From: Leptospira kobayashii
GTDB taxonomy: Bacteria; Spirochaetota; Leptospiria; Leptospirales; Leptospiraceae
Direction: 5' to 3'
NCBI RefSeq assembly: GCF_003114835.2
Contig: NZ_AP025028.1
Coordinates: 3,376,001 to 3,440,000 of the forward strand
DNA: 64,000 nt
A program made the position numbers and the translations under genes. Shown here one piece after another: positions 9,603 to 19,345 of the stretch. The notes under the pieces are model-generated. The model was not told the origin of the DNA. It did no database searches and saw only the letters and a list, made by a program, of their open reading frames with translations. The first letter of the stretch is position 1. Every line of letters begins with the position of its first letter.

Positions 9603-9630
9603 TTGATGCACCCGAACCAGGGTGCATCAA
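9603..9630 (-). terminator. 11-bp perfect hairpin after lipoprotein copy A
   Basis: TTGATGCACCC (9603-9613) and GGGTGCATCAA (9620-9630) pair perfectly around a 6-base loop, 8 bases past the stop of the lipoprotein at 9639. On the minus strand no U-tract follows, so it may end transcription with help or protect the 3' end. Its position matches the hairpin after copy B, but the sequence does not. Confidence 0.5.
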
Positions 9631-9638
9631 CTTTTATG

Positions 9639-10316
9639 TTATAAGTTTCGGACGCAACGGACATAATTTCGATCCGTCTTCACAGTGTTTTTTTCATCAC
9701 CAAAAGTAGATCTGTCAAAAGAGATAGATCTCGCAGTTTCTCCCGGAATGTCTTGTTCATTCGACCAGGAAGACCAGTATTCAGCTTCCAAAGTGGATGG
9801 AAAATAATTCAATACCGAGATCCTTCCCGTTTCCGTCAGTCGTTTCAACTCGATCGGGGTTGGGACTCTCCAAGTTGTTCCGAGTGCTGCGCAAGCTTGG
9901 TAAGCTTCACTGATTCCACTGATCGTTATCTCTGAGGCCGCAAGCAACACTTGAGGGACTGTCACTCGGTTGCAAGCATGTGTCTTGCTATCGCAAAATG
10001 CCAACTGACGTGCTCCGTAACGATACGGATCTTGAGGATTCAACACCGTTCCTGCCGCTGCTCCCTGGCAATCATTCTGCGTTTGACGATACACTTGCCC
10101 TACAGAACATTTTTGCCATTCCAAGCCTGCCGCTGGATCTCTGATCGTTCCGGTTCGTGTGTCCACCAAACTTTGATTTGCTAGAAAACCCGCGATCAAT
10201 AGATTCGTTTCTTCTTCGGAAACTCCGTAAAAATCTTTCTCCGGTTTCGCTTCGCAGTTCACAAAAAAAACTGCCAGCGAAAGTGCCATTATCAATAGTA
10301 TATTTCTATGTTTCAT
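9639..10316 (-). CDS. DUF1566-type lipoprotein, copy A of duplicated pair
   Basis: A 225-residue lipoprotein: hydrophobic signal MALSLAVFFVNC with the Cys at residue 21, then a DUF1566 (Lcl C-terminal)-like region seen as RTGTIRDPAAGLEWQKCS, TWRVPTPIELKRL, AEYWSSW and NYVRCVRNL. These motifs are typical of surface or periplasmic proteins of the fimbrial/lectin-like Lcl group. It lies 13 bases downstream of an outer-membrane barrel gene and should be co-transcribed with it. Copy B at 11995-12672 differs at only a few residues (LAV/LVA near the signal, R/K near the C-terminus), although dozens of silent base changes separate them, which indicates selection for the protein sequence. Confidence 0.75.
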   Translation of the reverse strand: MKHRNILLIMALSLAVFFVNCEAKPEKDFYGVSEEETNLLIAGFLANQSLVDTRTGTIRDPAAGLEWQKCSVGQVYRQTQNDCQGAAAGTVLNPQDPYRYGARQLAFCDSKTHACNRVTVPQVLLAASEITISGISEAYQACAALGTTWRVPTPIELKRLTETGRISVLNYFPSTLEAEYWSSWSNEQDIPGETARSISFDRSTFGDEKNTVKTDRNYVRCVRNL

Positions 10317-10329
10317 TGTCTTTACTTCC

Positions 10330-11862
<1,533 letters not shown>

Positions 11863-11885
11863 TTTTGACCTATTTTTATATAAAA

Positions 11886-11897
11886 TTGTCTAACGAT
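11886..11897 (-). promoter_or_regulatory. Upstream element of barrel copy A shared with copy B
   Basis: TTGTCTAACGAT here and TTGTCAAACGAT at 14264-14275 differ by one base and each lies upstream of one barrel gene. On the minus strand the element reads ATCGTT-GACAA, which includes a -35-like TTGACA in copy B. A -10 box at a good distance is not clear, so it may be part of a promoter or an operator retained after duplication. Confidence 0.35.
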
Positions 11898-11945
11898 GTC
11901 ATGTCTTACGACATTATGTAAAAATGGGAAGGATTTTTTGGGAAC

Positions 11946-11970
11946 CATCCCTACCTTAACGGTAGGGATG
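11946..11970 (-). terminator. 10-bp perfect hairpin after lipoprotein copy B
   Basis: CATCCCTACC (11946-11955) pairs with GGTAGGGATG (11961-11970) around TTAAC, 24 bases past the stop of lipoprotein copy B. As with the copy A hairpin there is no clear U-tract on the minus strand. It probably separates the two duplicated modules. Confidence 0.5.
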
Positions 11971-11994
11971 TGGCAGGGAGGTGAAAGTCAGAAA

Positions 11995-12672
11995 TTATAG
12001 ATTTTTAACGCAACGGACATAATTTCGATCCGTCTTCACAGTGTTTTTCTCATCACCAAAAGTGGATCTGTCAAAAGAGATGGATCTTGCCGTCTCTCCC
12101 GGGATGTCTTGTTCGTTCGACCAAGAAGACCAGTATTCCGCTTCCAAAGTCGATGGAAAATAATTCAATACCGAGATCCTTCCCGTTTCCGTCAGTCGTT
12201 TCAATTCGATCGGAGTTGGAACTCTCCAAGTTGTGCCAAGTGCCGCACATGCCTGGTATGCTTCACTGATTCCACTGATCGTTATCTCAGATGCCGCAAG
12301 CAACACTTGAGGTACTGTCACTCGGTTGCAAGCATGAGTCTTGCTATCGCAGAATGCCAACTGACGTGCTCCGTAACGATACGGATCTTGAGGATTCAAC
12401 ACCGTTCCTGCCGCTGCTCCCTGGCAATCATTCTGCGTTTGACGATACACTTGCCCTACAGAACATTTTTGCCATTCCAAGCCTGCCGCTGGATCTCGGA
12501 TCGTTCCGGTCCGTGTGTCCACCAAACTTTGATTTGCTAGAAAGCCCGCGATCAACAAATTCGTTTCTTCTTCGGAAACTCCGTAAAAATCTTTCTCCGG
12601 TTTCGCTTCGCAATTTACAAAAAATGCAACCAGCGAAAGTGCCATTATCAATAGTATATTTCTATGTTTCAT
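11995..12672 (-). CDS. DUF1566-type lipoprotein, copy B of duplicated pair
   Basis: Nearly the same 225-residue protein as copy A (9639-10316): same lipobox (FFVNC), same DUF1566-like motifs, with VA for AV in the signal and CVKNL for CVRNL at the end. By eye I count roughly 40 base differences over 678, almost all silent and uneven: one run matching copy A 9997-10141 (145 bases) and another covering the gene start, the spacer and the end of the barrel gene (copy A 10274-10356) are identical. That pattern suggests local gene conversion on top of protein-level selection. It follows barrel copy B by 13 bases. Confidence 0.75.
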   Translation of the reverse strand: MKHRNILLIMALSLVAFFVNCEAKPEKDFYGVSEEETNLLIAGFLANQSLVDTRTGTIRDPAAGLEWQKCSVGQVYRQTQNDCQGAAAGTVLNPQDPYRYGARQLAFCDSKTHACNRVTVPQVLLAASEITISGISEAYQACAALGTTWRVPTPIELKRLTETGRISVLNYFPSTLEAEYWSSWSNEQDIPGETARSISFDRSTFGDEKNTVKTDRNYVRCVKNL

Positions 12673-12685
12673 TGTCTTTACTTCC

Positions 12686-14212
12686 CTAAAATATATGGTT
12701 AAAGTTCACAAAAGTTTGCGAATCTTCCGAAGACCAAGCGTGATCTATGATAATAACGGTTGCTTGGTTCCAGGGAATTCGAAAGCCCAAACCTCGGGAA
12801 TGTTTATAACCTTTTAAGTTCACTTTTTCCGTTGCATCCCAAACTCTACCTACATCATAAAACGGTACCAATTGAAAATCAAAATGTTGTTTGGCAACAT
12901 CTATGGATGCGAATTTCCAGCGAACTTCAAAATTCGCATAAGCCATCGTCTGACCTATGAATCGATCCTGTTTGTAACCTCTTAAAGTGGTTCTTCCTCC
13001 GAGACCGGATTGAGTGACTTCCGTTCCCCACATATTTCGCATTTCGTAAAAAGGGGCATCTCCGTTGGTTTGAACCATGGCACCTTTGGCGCCCAAGACC
13101 AGTTTCTCCAAAAGGACATGAGGTTTTTTTGTAAACCATTCTACAGGGCTGACAAATCCGCGAGCGGAAACATAATTTTTGTTAAACTGGAAATCGGAAC
13201 CGATCGCACGAAGAGATCTTTCGTGAGTGGCTTCCAAAAACACACCTCGGTTCGGATCCGGTTCGAAATCTCTCGTATCATATACGATTGCAATCCGGCC
13301 TGTATTGACATTCCCACCCTTAAAACCGATGATATTTCCAGCCTTGTTTTCTTCGGTGACTTTAGTAGTTCCTTCCGGAGTTGAAATTTCTTCGTTAGGT
13401 GCAAGTATATTGAGAGGAAGTCCGGCCAACTGGTCATAACCTCCGAATTTGGCATCCTGCCATTTTCCATCATAGGTCCGAATGATCTGTCTGGAAATTC
13501 TGGCACCTGCAATCGTACGAACCGTTCCCCCGAAGAAAGAATATTCACCGGAGAAGGTCCAGTTCGGATTTTCCAACTCGTAACGATTGTATTTATTGTC
13601 AGTGACTGTATTGTACTGTTCTCCCGATCCACCCGGCCTGCGGTACATTAAACTATCAGAATAATCGCTGAAACCTGCATTGCGAATCTGTCTTCCGGAA
13701 GGATCATTTCTTTCCAAATAGGAAAGAGGTTTCAAGGTTTCCGTACCCATTCCGAAATAAAGCAAGTTCGGATTTTTTTCATAAATCAAATCCGAGCGTA
13801 CTCTCCATTTCGTATCGAAGATATAAGGTGCATCAAAACTTAAATCCTGGTATTGATTGCTCTTTGTCGTAGTGAAATACTGAACAAAAACTCTATATTT
13901 GTACGGGGTGTATTCGAAAAGTGGCCTGGACCTTTCCCCGTTATAATAATAAAAAACCCTAACTCCGTAACCGATACCGTTGTTGGGATCGGAATTCAAC
14001 AAAGGAAGACCGGTAATGTATCCGCCTTCTTTTTTGATCTTTAAGTCCCGCTCGCTCAATCGTTTCTTTTCAGAAATCTCAAAGGGCAAATCGGCACGGG
14101 CAGGTCTGATGGTCGGTGCTTGTTCCGATTCAGGCTTTTCCTGAGCGGAGAGAGCAACAGTGGATATGAGAATACACAGAAATAAAAATTTCCGAAATAA
14201 AGATAGATTCAT
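12686..14212 (-). CDS. Omp85/D15-type outer-membrane barrel without POTRA domains, copy B
   Basis: About 508 residues from the ATG at 14210-14212, which begins a clean signal peptide (MNLSLFRKFLFLCILIS...). A GTG five codons upstream (14227) is an alternative. It has the same order of features as copy A: FEISEKKRLSERDLK, GGYITGLPL, barrel strands, GLGGRTTLRGYKQDRF, VPFYDVGRVWD, GLGFRIPW and the C-terminal FVNFNHIF. The differences from copy A cluster in the probable surface loops, as expected for diverging surface-exposed or substrate-contact regions, while the turns and the last strands are kept. It is the first gene of the upstream module. Confidence 0.8.
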   Translation of the reverse strand: MNLSLFRKFLFLCILISTVALSAQEKPESEQAPTIRPARADLPFEISEKKRLSERDLKIKKEGGYITGLPLLNSDPNNGIGYGVRVFYYYNGERSRPLFEYTPYKYRVFVQYFTTTKSNQYQDLSFDAPYIFDTKWRVRSDLIYEKNPNLLYFGMGTETLKPLSYLERNDPSGRQIRNAGFSDYSDSLMYRRPGGSGEQYNTVTDNKYNRYELENPNWTFSGEYSFFGGTVRTIAGARISRQIIRTYDGKWQDAKFGGYDQLAGLPLNILAPNEEISTPEGTTKVTEENKAGNIIGFKGGNVNTGRIAIVYDTRDFEPDPNRGVFLEATHERSLRAIGSDFQFNKNYVSARGFVSPVEWFTKKPHVLLEKLVLGAKGAMVQTNGDAPFYEMRNMWGTEVTQSGLGGRTTLRGYKQDRFIGQTMAYANFEVRWKFASIDVAKQHFDFQLVPFYDVGRVWDATEKVNLKGYKHSRGLGFRIPWNQATVIIIDHAWSSEDSQTFVNFNHIF

Positions 14213-14263
14213 TGATGACTCGTTCACTATATAGGTTGTCAGACTCTGCTATGTTAGATGAAC

Positions 14264-14282
14264 TTGTCAAACGATTTTGACA
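14264..14282 (-). promoter_or_regulatory. Palindrome upstream of barrel copy B
   Basis: TGTCAAA (14265-14271) and TTTGACA (14276-14282) are a perfect 7-bp inverted repeat with a 4-base centre, about 55 bases upstream of the ATG of barrel copy B. It contains a TTGACA hexamer on the minus strand. The corresponding place in copy A keeps one half (TTGTC-AACGAT) but not the palindrome. Candidate operator or promoter element. Confidence 0.4.
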
Positions 14283-14299
14283 CAATTTGCCTTTTCTGG

Positions 14300-14791
14300 C
14301 TAAATTTTGTCTAATAAAATCAACGGCTCATCCTGTTGTACAATTTCGCCTTGCGCTCTCAAAACCTGGCTCACCTTACAATCAAAAGGTGCTTTGATCG
14401 CATTTTCCATTTTCATTGCTTCCAATATCAGGATGGTCTCTCCTCTGGAAAATTTTTTACCGGGCTCACCAAACATCTGTATAATTTTCCCCGGCATAGG
14501 GCTTTTGATCTCGGGGGAATCGCTTCCCGCCAAAGCCAATTCCCTTTCCTTCCTACGAAAGGACCAAGTGTCTCCCAGATAGTGCAGGAAAATTTCATTT
14601 CGAACTTGCAAGTAGGTAAGAATACTTCCGGTTTCAAATACAATCTGTCCTCCGAAAGGAGGCTCGTTTGTTTTGTTAGAAACCTTGGGAAGAGGAACGG
14701 TTTCCACTTTCCGGTTATGAATGATCTTTACATTGTTATGTGAAAAGATAAGGGAAAGTTCACCCTCATGCGTATCCAATCTAAGCATCAT
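14300..14791 (-). CDS. Biotin carboxyl carrier subunit of an acyl-CoA carboxylase
   Basis: A 163-residue protein whose last 75 residues are a biotinyl domain: PEIKSPMPGKI and then EAMKM with the biotin-accepting Lys at about 127. The N-terminal half lacks recognisable motifs and may be the BT-type docking region. The start is taken at ATG 14789-14791, which overlaps the stop of the biotin carboxylase gene (ATGA); a longer frame is open to 14815 but would overlap more. It is co-translated with the carboxylase and is presumably the alpha-type partner of the carboxyltransferase encoded 40 kb away at 54863-56464. Confidence 0.88.
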   Translation of the reverse strand: MMLRLDTHEGELSLIFSHNNVKIIHNRKVETVPLPKVSNKTNEPPFGGQIVFETGSILTYLQVRNEIFLHYLGDTWSFRRKERELALAGSDSPEIKSPMPGKIIQMFGEPGKKFSRGETILILEAMKMENAIKAPFDCKVSQVLRAQGEIVQQDEPLILLDKI

Positions 14792-16233
14792 GCCGATTCT
14801 CCCAAACTCACCCAAGGATCAGTTATTTTTGTTTCCGCACCGGCGAGACCCGCCAGAGCCAATCGAACGGAGAAAGGAACATTTTGGCGGAGTAGTTCTT
14901 CTTCGTTCCCTGCGATAAAATGAGTGGATACTTTACCTTCCCTAAATCCTTTCGCATCTGCAAGATTTTTCAAAAAACTAACATTTGTTATAGGACCGAA
15001 CACGATCGTTTCCTTTAAAACCGCTACTAATTTATCGATGGCTTTGATTCTGGTTTCATCCCATACAATCAGTTTTGCGATCATAGGATCATAGTACAAA
15101 GAGATTTCGGAACCGGATACGATTCCTGAATCCACCCGTATTCCTTCTCCTTCGGGAAATTGGAGAGCGTGAACTTTTCCGATGGAAGGTAAAAATCCGT
15201 TCGAAGGGTCTTCGGCATAAATCCGCACTTCGATAGCATGTCCTTTCTGTTTCGGAGTTTCGGGAAGTGTTCCCCCTTCCGCCACACGGATTTGTAATTC
15301 CACAAGGTCAAGGCCCGTAGTCATTTCGGTAACGGGATGTTCCACCTGCAAACGGGTGTTCATTTCCAGAAAATAAAACTCACCCTTTTCACCTAATATA
15401 AATTCGACGGTGCCGGCTCCTTCGTAAGAAACGGATTTTGCCGCTTGGACTGCGGCTTTTGCCATTTCTTCTTTTAAAGAATCGGGATAATGTGGTGCAG
15501 GAGTTTCTTCGATCACTTTTTGGTGTCTTCTTTGCAAAGAACAATCCCTTTCGTGCAGATGGATCACATTTCCATGTTGGTCTCCGAAAATCTGAAATTC
15601 GACGTGACGCGGATTGGAAATATATTTCTCCAAAAGAATACGATCGTCACCGAAAGCGGACAATGCTTCCCTTTTTGCAGACAAAATCATTTCTTCCAGT
15701 TCGGAAGCGGATTCCACTCTGCGCATTCCTTTTCCTCCGCCTCCGGCGCTTGCCTTTGCCATAATAGGATAACCTATTTTGTCGGCTTCTTTTTTGAAAC
15801 GCTCCATGGATTGATCTTCGCCTTCATATCCGGGAACAATGGGAACATCGAACTTTGCAACTAACAAGCGTGAGCCGATTTTGTCTCCCATTGCCCGAAT
15901 GGAAGAAGGTTTCGGCCCGAGAAATTTAATTCCTTTGGCGGAGAGTTTTTCCGCAAATTCCGCATTTTCGGAAAGAAATCCGTAACCGGGATGAACTGCA
16001 TCGGCACCGGAATCAGCACATGCCTTGAGGATCGCATCCTGATTCAAATAAGACAGTCTGGGCTCAGGCGGACCGATATGGATCGCCTCGTCCGCAAGTT
16101 TTACATAGAGACTGTCTTGGTCGGCATCCGAATAAACGGCTACAGTCTTGATTCCCAGGCGTTTTGCAGTGCGAATGACTCGAACTGCGATTTCTCCCCG
16201 GTTTGCGATTAGGATTTTTTTAATGTATGACAT
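14788..16233 (-). CDS. Biotin carboxylase subunit of an acyl-CoA carboxylase
   Basis: A 481-residue ATP-grasp enzyme that carboxylates biotin with bicarbonate and ATP. Visible are the N-terminal IKKILIANRGEIAVR, the glycine-rich lid KASAGGGGKGMR, the active-site EMNTRLQVEHPVTEM and the C-terminal domain IEVRIYAEDP. It resembles AccC and equally the biotin-carboxylase part of propionyl- or methylcrotonyl-CoA carboxylases. Because a separate biotin-carrier gene overlaps it and a PccB/MccB-like subunit is in the window, I favour an acyl-CoA (not acetyl-CoA) carboxylase, without certainty. It is divergent from the membrane enzyme at 16327. Confidence 0.9.
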   Translation of the reverse strand: MSYIKKILIANRGEIAVRVIRTAKRLGIKTVAVYSDADQDSLYVKLADEAIHIGPPEPRLSYLNQDAILKACADSGADAVHPGYGFLSENAEFAEKLSAKGIKFLGPKPSSIRAMGDKIGSRLLVAKFDVPIVPGYEGEDQSMERFKKEADKIGYPIMAKASAGGGGKGMRRVESASELEEMILSAKREALSAFGDDRILLEKYISNPRHVEFQIFGDQHGNVIHLHERDCSLQRRHQKVIEETPAPHYPDSLKEEMAKAAVQAAKSVSYEGAGTVEFILGEKGEFYFLEMNTRLQVEHPVTEMTTGLDLVELQIRVAEGGTLPETPKQKGHAIEVRIYAEDPSNGFLPSIGKVHALQFPEGEGIRVDSGIVSGSEISLYYDPMIAKLIVWDETRIKAIDKLVAVLKETIVFGPITNVSFLKNLADAKGFREGKVSTHFIAGNEEELLRQNVPFSVRLALAGLAGAETKITDPWVSLGESA

Positions 16234-16326
16234 GAGTAAGAATCAGAGTCCAATTCCACAGAAAATAAATCAACAATGTTTGGAAGCGAGTTGACCTTTC
16301 TCTTTTTTCAAATGTCTTGGAGCGGA

Positions 16327-18306
16327 ATGAAACTACTATATCGCAATTTGTCCTTTCCGGATAAATTATTTCTGGGATACTCCGTATCCTTTTTGTCATT
16401 ATTCACTGTTTTCAGGATTATTTTTCTTTTTGTATATTCCTACAGACTTGAATCCTTTCAAGTCGACTCCATCTTACATTCATTTGCCGTAGGACTTCGT
16501 TTCGACCTGGCAACGGTAGGAATGTTACTGGGAGTATTCTATATTCTATCCAAATTCAGCATCTTAAACAGATTTCGTTCTTACCGTGTTCTTTGGTCTT
16601 TTCCACCCATTCCGATCTTTGCCTGGAGTATCGCTCATCTTTCCGGAGATATGCTCTATTATGAAAATGCAAACAAACATATCGGTTACGAAGCGGTCGT
16701 ATTTTTGGCAGACATGCCGATACTCATCCAATCCGCCATCCATGAAAATCCGATTGCAATGATTCTTATCATTTCAGGGATCATCGGCTTTCTTGCGGTT
16801 TCCTTTTACGGTTATAAGAAATGGATTCTCCCCCGGGGAGATGAACCTTTTTCATTTTATAAATTTTTAATCTCATTGGCCTTTGCTTTTTTTCTCACGA
16901 TCACACTCACAAGAGGAGGAGTTCAGGAAACTCCCTTGAGAGCAAGTAATGCGATTCTTTGCGAAGATACGTTCGTAAACAATATCCCGTTGAACGGAAT
17001 TTATACGACCATAATGGATCTCAAAAGCCAATCCATTCCCAAAGAATTAAAAATGAATTTGACCCAATCTTACGCATTGGTTCGAAATGAAATCGATTAT
17101 CCCGAAGCGGAATTTGTAAACCTTCCCAATTACCCTCTTCTCAGAAAACAACTGGAAACAAATAAATCAAAACCACCGAACATCGTTTTGGTTTTACAGG
17201 AGTCCTGGACGGGAAAATTCGTTTGGCCTATCAGTGACGGAATCGTAAACGGAAAAGAACTCACTCCTTTTTACAATCAACTTGCCAAAGAAGGACACAG
17301 TTTCAAAAGATTTTTTGCCAACGGAGGAAGGACTTCCAACGGACTTCTTTCCATGCTGACAGGAATTCCCGACAGACCGGGATTAACAGCTGTTCGAACA
17401 CACCAAGTGCTTGGAAATTTCTCCGGTTTGGGAAATGTATTCAAACACTGGGGTTATGACACGATCTTTATCACCGGAGACGATTTGCAATTCGACAGCC
17501 TCGGAACCATTCTTCCTCATTGGGGTTTTCAAAAAATAATCGGAAAAAAGGAAATAGAAAAAACAAACCGGTTTAAGATCGGAGCCTGGGGTTATGACGA
17601 TCGGGACATATTGGAATTGTTACATGATGAAATCAACGCTTCCAATAAAAATGGAAAACCTTTTTTGGGAACAATCCTGACGATGACAACGCACTATCCA
17701 TACAAAGTTCCCGATTCCAAATTTGAAATTTACGACTCATCCGTTCAAGACTATGATTATTTGAATACATACCATTATGCGGATTGGGCTCTTTCCGATT
17801 TCATCGGTCGTGCTAAAAAATCCGATTATTTCAAAAACACGATTTTTGTTTTCGCAGCGGATCATACCCATCATAGATATCTGAACTACTTTGAAGACAG
17901 AAACGTTCCTTTTTTGATTTGGGCACCGGGAAAAATCAAAGCAAAATTGGATACAAGAACGGTATCTCAATTGGACGTTTTACCAACTGTAATTGGTTTG
18001 GTGGGAAAGGAAACTTACTTTTCCGCAATGGGCAAAAATCTTCTTTCTTCGGGAAAAACAAAAGAATCCGCTTACTTTGCCTACGGAGCGGCTTTCGGCT
18101 GGATAGAGGAAAATCAGTTTCTATTCCAGTGGGCTGACGGAAACAAAAATTTCACCCTTACAGCAAATCCTCCTTTGGGCGATAATGAGGAATGCAAACA
18201 AACACCTACTCTATGTTCTACGTCGTTACAAAAAGCAAAAGCATACTTTAATTTATCCATGGAGCTGATGAATAAAAACAAAGTTTTTCCGGGAGGAATG
18301 TTATAA
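16327..18306 (+). CDS. LTA-synthase-like membrane phosphoglycerol/phosphoethanolamine transferase
   Basis: About 659 residues starting at ATG 16327, preceded by GGAG four bases upstream; frames from 16276 or 16312 lack such a site. Five hydrophobic segments fill the first 220 residues; an alkaline-phosphatase/sulfatase-fold domain follows on the outside. Seen are NIVLVLQESWTGKF (metal ligand Glu), FANGGRTSNGLLSML (nucleophile Thr), TMTTHYPY and FVFAADHTHHRY (metal His/Asp), as in LTA synthase and the sulfatase-type phospho-head-group transferases. In a spirochaete without lipoteichoic acid the substrate is more likely a periplasmic glycan or LPS. The next gene starts 2 bases after its stop. 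Confidence 0.83.
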   Translation: MKLLYRNLSFPDKLFLGYSVSFLSLFTVFRIIFLFVYSYRLESFQVDSILHSFAVGLRFDLATVGMLLGVFYILSKFSILNRFRSYRVLWSFPPIPIFAWSIAHLSGDMLYYENANKHIGYEAVVFLADMPILIQSAIHENPIAMILIISGIIGFLAVSFYGYKKWILPRGDEPFSFYKFLISLAFAFFLTITLTRGGVQETPLRASNAILCEDTFVNNIPLNGIYTTIMDLKSQSIPKELKMNLTQSYALVRNEIDYPEAEFVNLPNYPLLRKQLETNKSKPPNIVLVLQESWTGKFVWPISDGIVNGKELTPFYNQLAKEGHSFKRFFANGGRTSNGLLSMLTGIPDRPGLTAVRTHQVLGNFSGLGNVFKHWGYDTIFITGDDLQFDSLGTILPHWGFQKIIGKKEIEKTNRFKIGAWGYDDRDILELLHDEINASNKNGKPFLGTILTMTTHYPYKVPDSKFEIYDSSVQDYDYLNTYHYADWALSDFIGRAKKSDYFKNTIFVFAADHTHHRYLNYFEDRNVPFLIWAPGKIKAKLDTRTVSQLDVLPTVIGLVGKETYFSAMGKNLLSSGKTKESAYFAYGAAFGWIEENQFLFQWADGNKNFTLTANPPLGDNEECKQTPTLCSTSLQKAKAYFNLSMELMNKNKVFPGGML

Positions 18307-18307
18307 T

Positions 18308-18931
18308 ATGTCGATTCGCAAAAAAATGCAGTACACTCCCGTCGGATTGGAAAGAAATATGAGCGTTTCCTTCTGGTGGTTTTTCGATCAGTCTCCTTCC
18401 CGTGCAGTAATCGAATCCAAGATCTACGACCGTTATCATGATATCAGTCTTCTGATTGAGATAGATCTTTCTCAACAAACAATCATTGAAACGGAGATTG
18501 AAGAAAGAAGAACTCCCTTTGTCACTTGCCCCGGCGCCATCCCCGCGTATGGTTTTTTAAAAGGAGTTAAATTCAACAGACCGGGCTTAGAAATCGCAAT
18601 ACGGGAATCCGTTCCCAAATCGGGAGACGGATGCATTCGAATCGACCAGCTGCTCTTCTATGCGGTGGATAATTTCGTTTCCGCACTTGCCTATGAATTG
18701 AAAAGCCGCCAAATCCCGGATAGATGGAATGAAGAACGACATGCTCCCGATGCGGAACCTTTCGAAAAAAGAAGTGCCGCAGTCCATCAATGGTGGATCC
18801 GGGATCGGGTAATGAAAAACAGTTGTTTTACGATGAATGTGAAATTCGCAAACGAAGAGAATAGAATTCCCTTGGAAAAAGAACCCACCATCACAACGAT
18901 GTTACTCGGTTTACGGAACCCCGGGAAATGA
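18308..18931 (+). CDS. DUF2889-like protein
   Basis: A 207-residue soluble protein with no signal peptide. RRTPFVTCPGAIPAYGFLKGV, followed by a Cys-containing GDGCIRIDQLLFYAV, resembles the DUF2889 family, where a CP-motif is followed by a conserved Cys-His/Arg region. The function of the family is unknown. The gene follows the LTA-synthase-like gene by 2 bases, so it is co-transcribed with it, and its end overlaps the end of the convergent repeat-protein gene by 21 bases. Confidence 0.55.
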   Translation: MSIRKKMQYTPVGLERNMSVSFWWFFDQSPSRAVIESKIYDRYHDISLLIEIDLSQQTIIETEIEERRTPFVTCPGAIPAYGFLKGVKFNRPGLEIAIRESVPKSGDGCIRIDQLLFYAVDNFVSALAYELKSRQIPDRWNEERHAPDAEPFEKRSAAVHQWWIRDRVMKNSCFTMNVKFANEENRIPLEKEPTITTMLLGLRNPGK

Positions 18932-19228
18932 ATTCACATATTGGATTTTAAAATCGGGGAAACTATTTACGATCTGAACTTTAAAGTCCGGAAAAGAATT
19001 TACAATTTGCCATTTCCCGCAATCGTTCGGGAAGGAAGCAACTTGTTGCACCTTTAAATCGGGAAAACTATTTACGATCTGAACCTTGAAGTCCGGGAAA
19101 GAATTCACAAACTGGATTTTACCAAAAAGTTTTTGACCTTTGAATTTGCAGTCGGATCCGATATCTCCTGCAAATAATACCGGACTGAATATAAAAAATC
19201 CGGAAAAAACGATTAAAAAAATTTTCAT
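18911..19228 (-). CDS. Small secreted protein made of six 11-residue repeats
   Basis: 105 residues: a clear signal peptide (ends LFAGD, about residue 20), a short linker with one Cys (SDCKFKG), then six repeats of the form K-[VIW]-Q-x-V-x-S-F-P-[DNG]-[FL]. The third repeat is extended by DCG, adding a second Cys. The alternation of small, aromatic and charged positions every 11 residues suggests a short beta-solenoid or stacked hairpins. I recall similar VxSFPDxK proteins of unknown role in Bacteroidetes and other spirochaetes. It is read alone on the minus strand with an AAGG ribosome site, and its 3' end overlaps the DUF2889-like gene. No function can be given. Confidence 0.75.
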   Translation of the reverse strand: MKIFLIVFSGFFIFSPVLFAGDIGSDCKFKGQKLFGKIQFVNSFPDFKVQIVNSFPDLKVQQVASFPNDCGKWQIVNSFPDFKVQIVNSFPDFKIQYVNSFPGVP

Positions 19229-19345
19229 ACTTTGACCTTTTTATTTATTTAGAAACCAGGATTTATATTTTCCATTTTTAAATTTTTACAAGTAATATAA
19301 GATAAAAAACTCGATTTTTTACAAGAAGCGGTCAATATTTTTCCC

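Noticed and set aside
9489..9611. Longer start (9611) for the HELGH protein
   Set aside because: The extra residues are hydrophilic without a motif, and the ATG at 9488 has a much better ribosome site (AGGAGT).
12109..12540. A 143-codon plus-strand open frame
   Set aside because: It is antisense to lipoprotein copy B; the counterpart in copy A is broken into shorter frames, so it is not conserved between near-identical copies.
18911..19228. Short DNA direct repeats that could suggest a CRISPR array
   Set aside because: The repeats are in-frame 33-base units inside a signal-peptide protein, with no distinct spacers.
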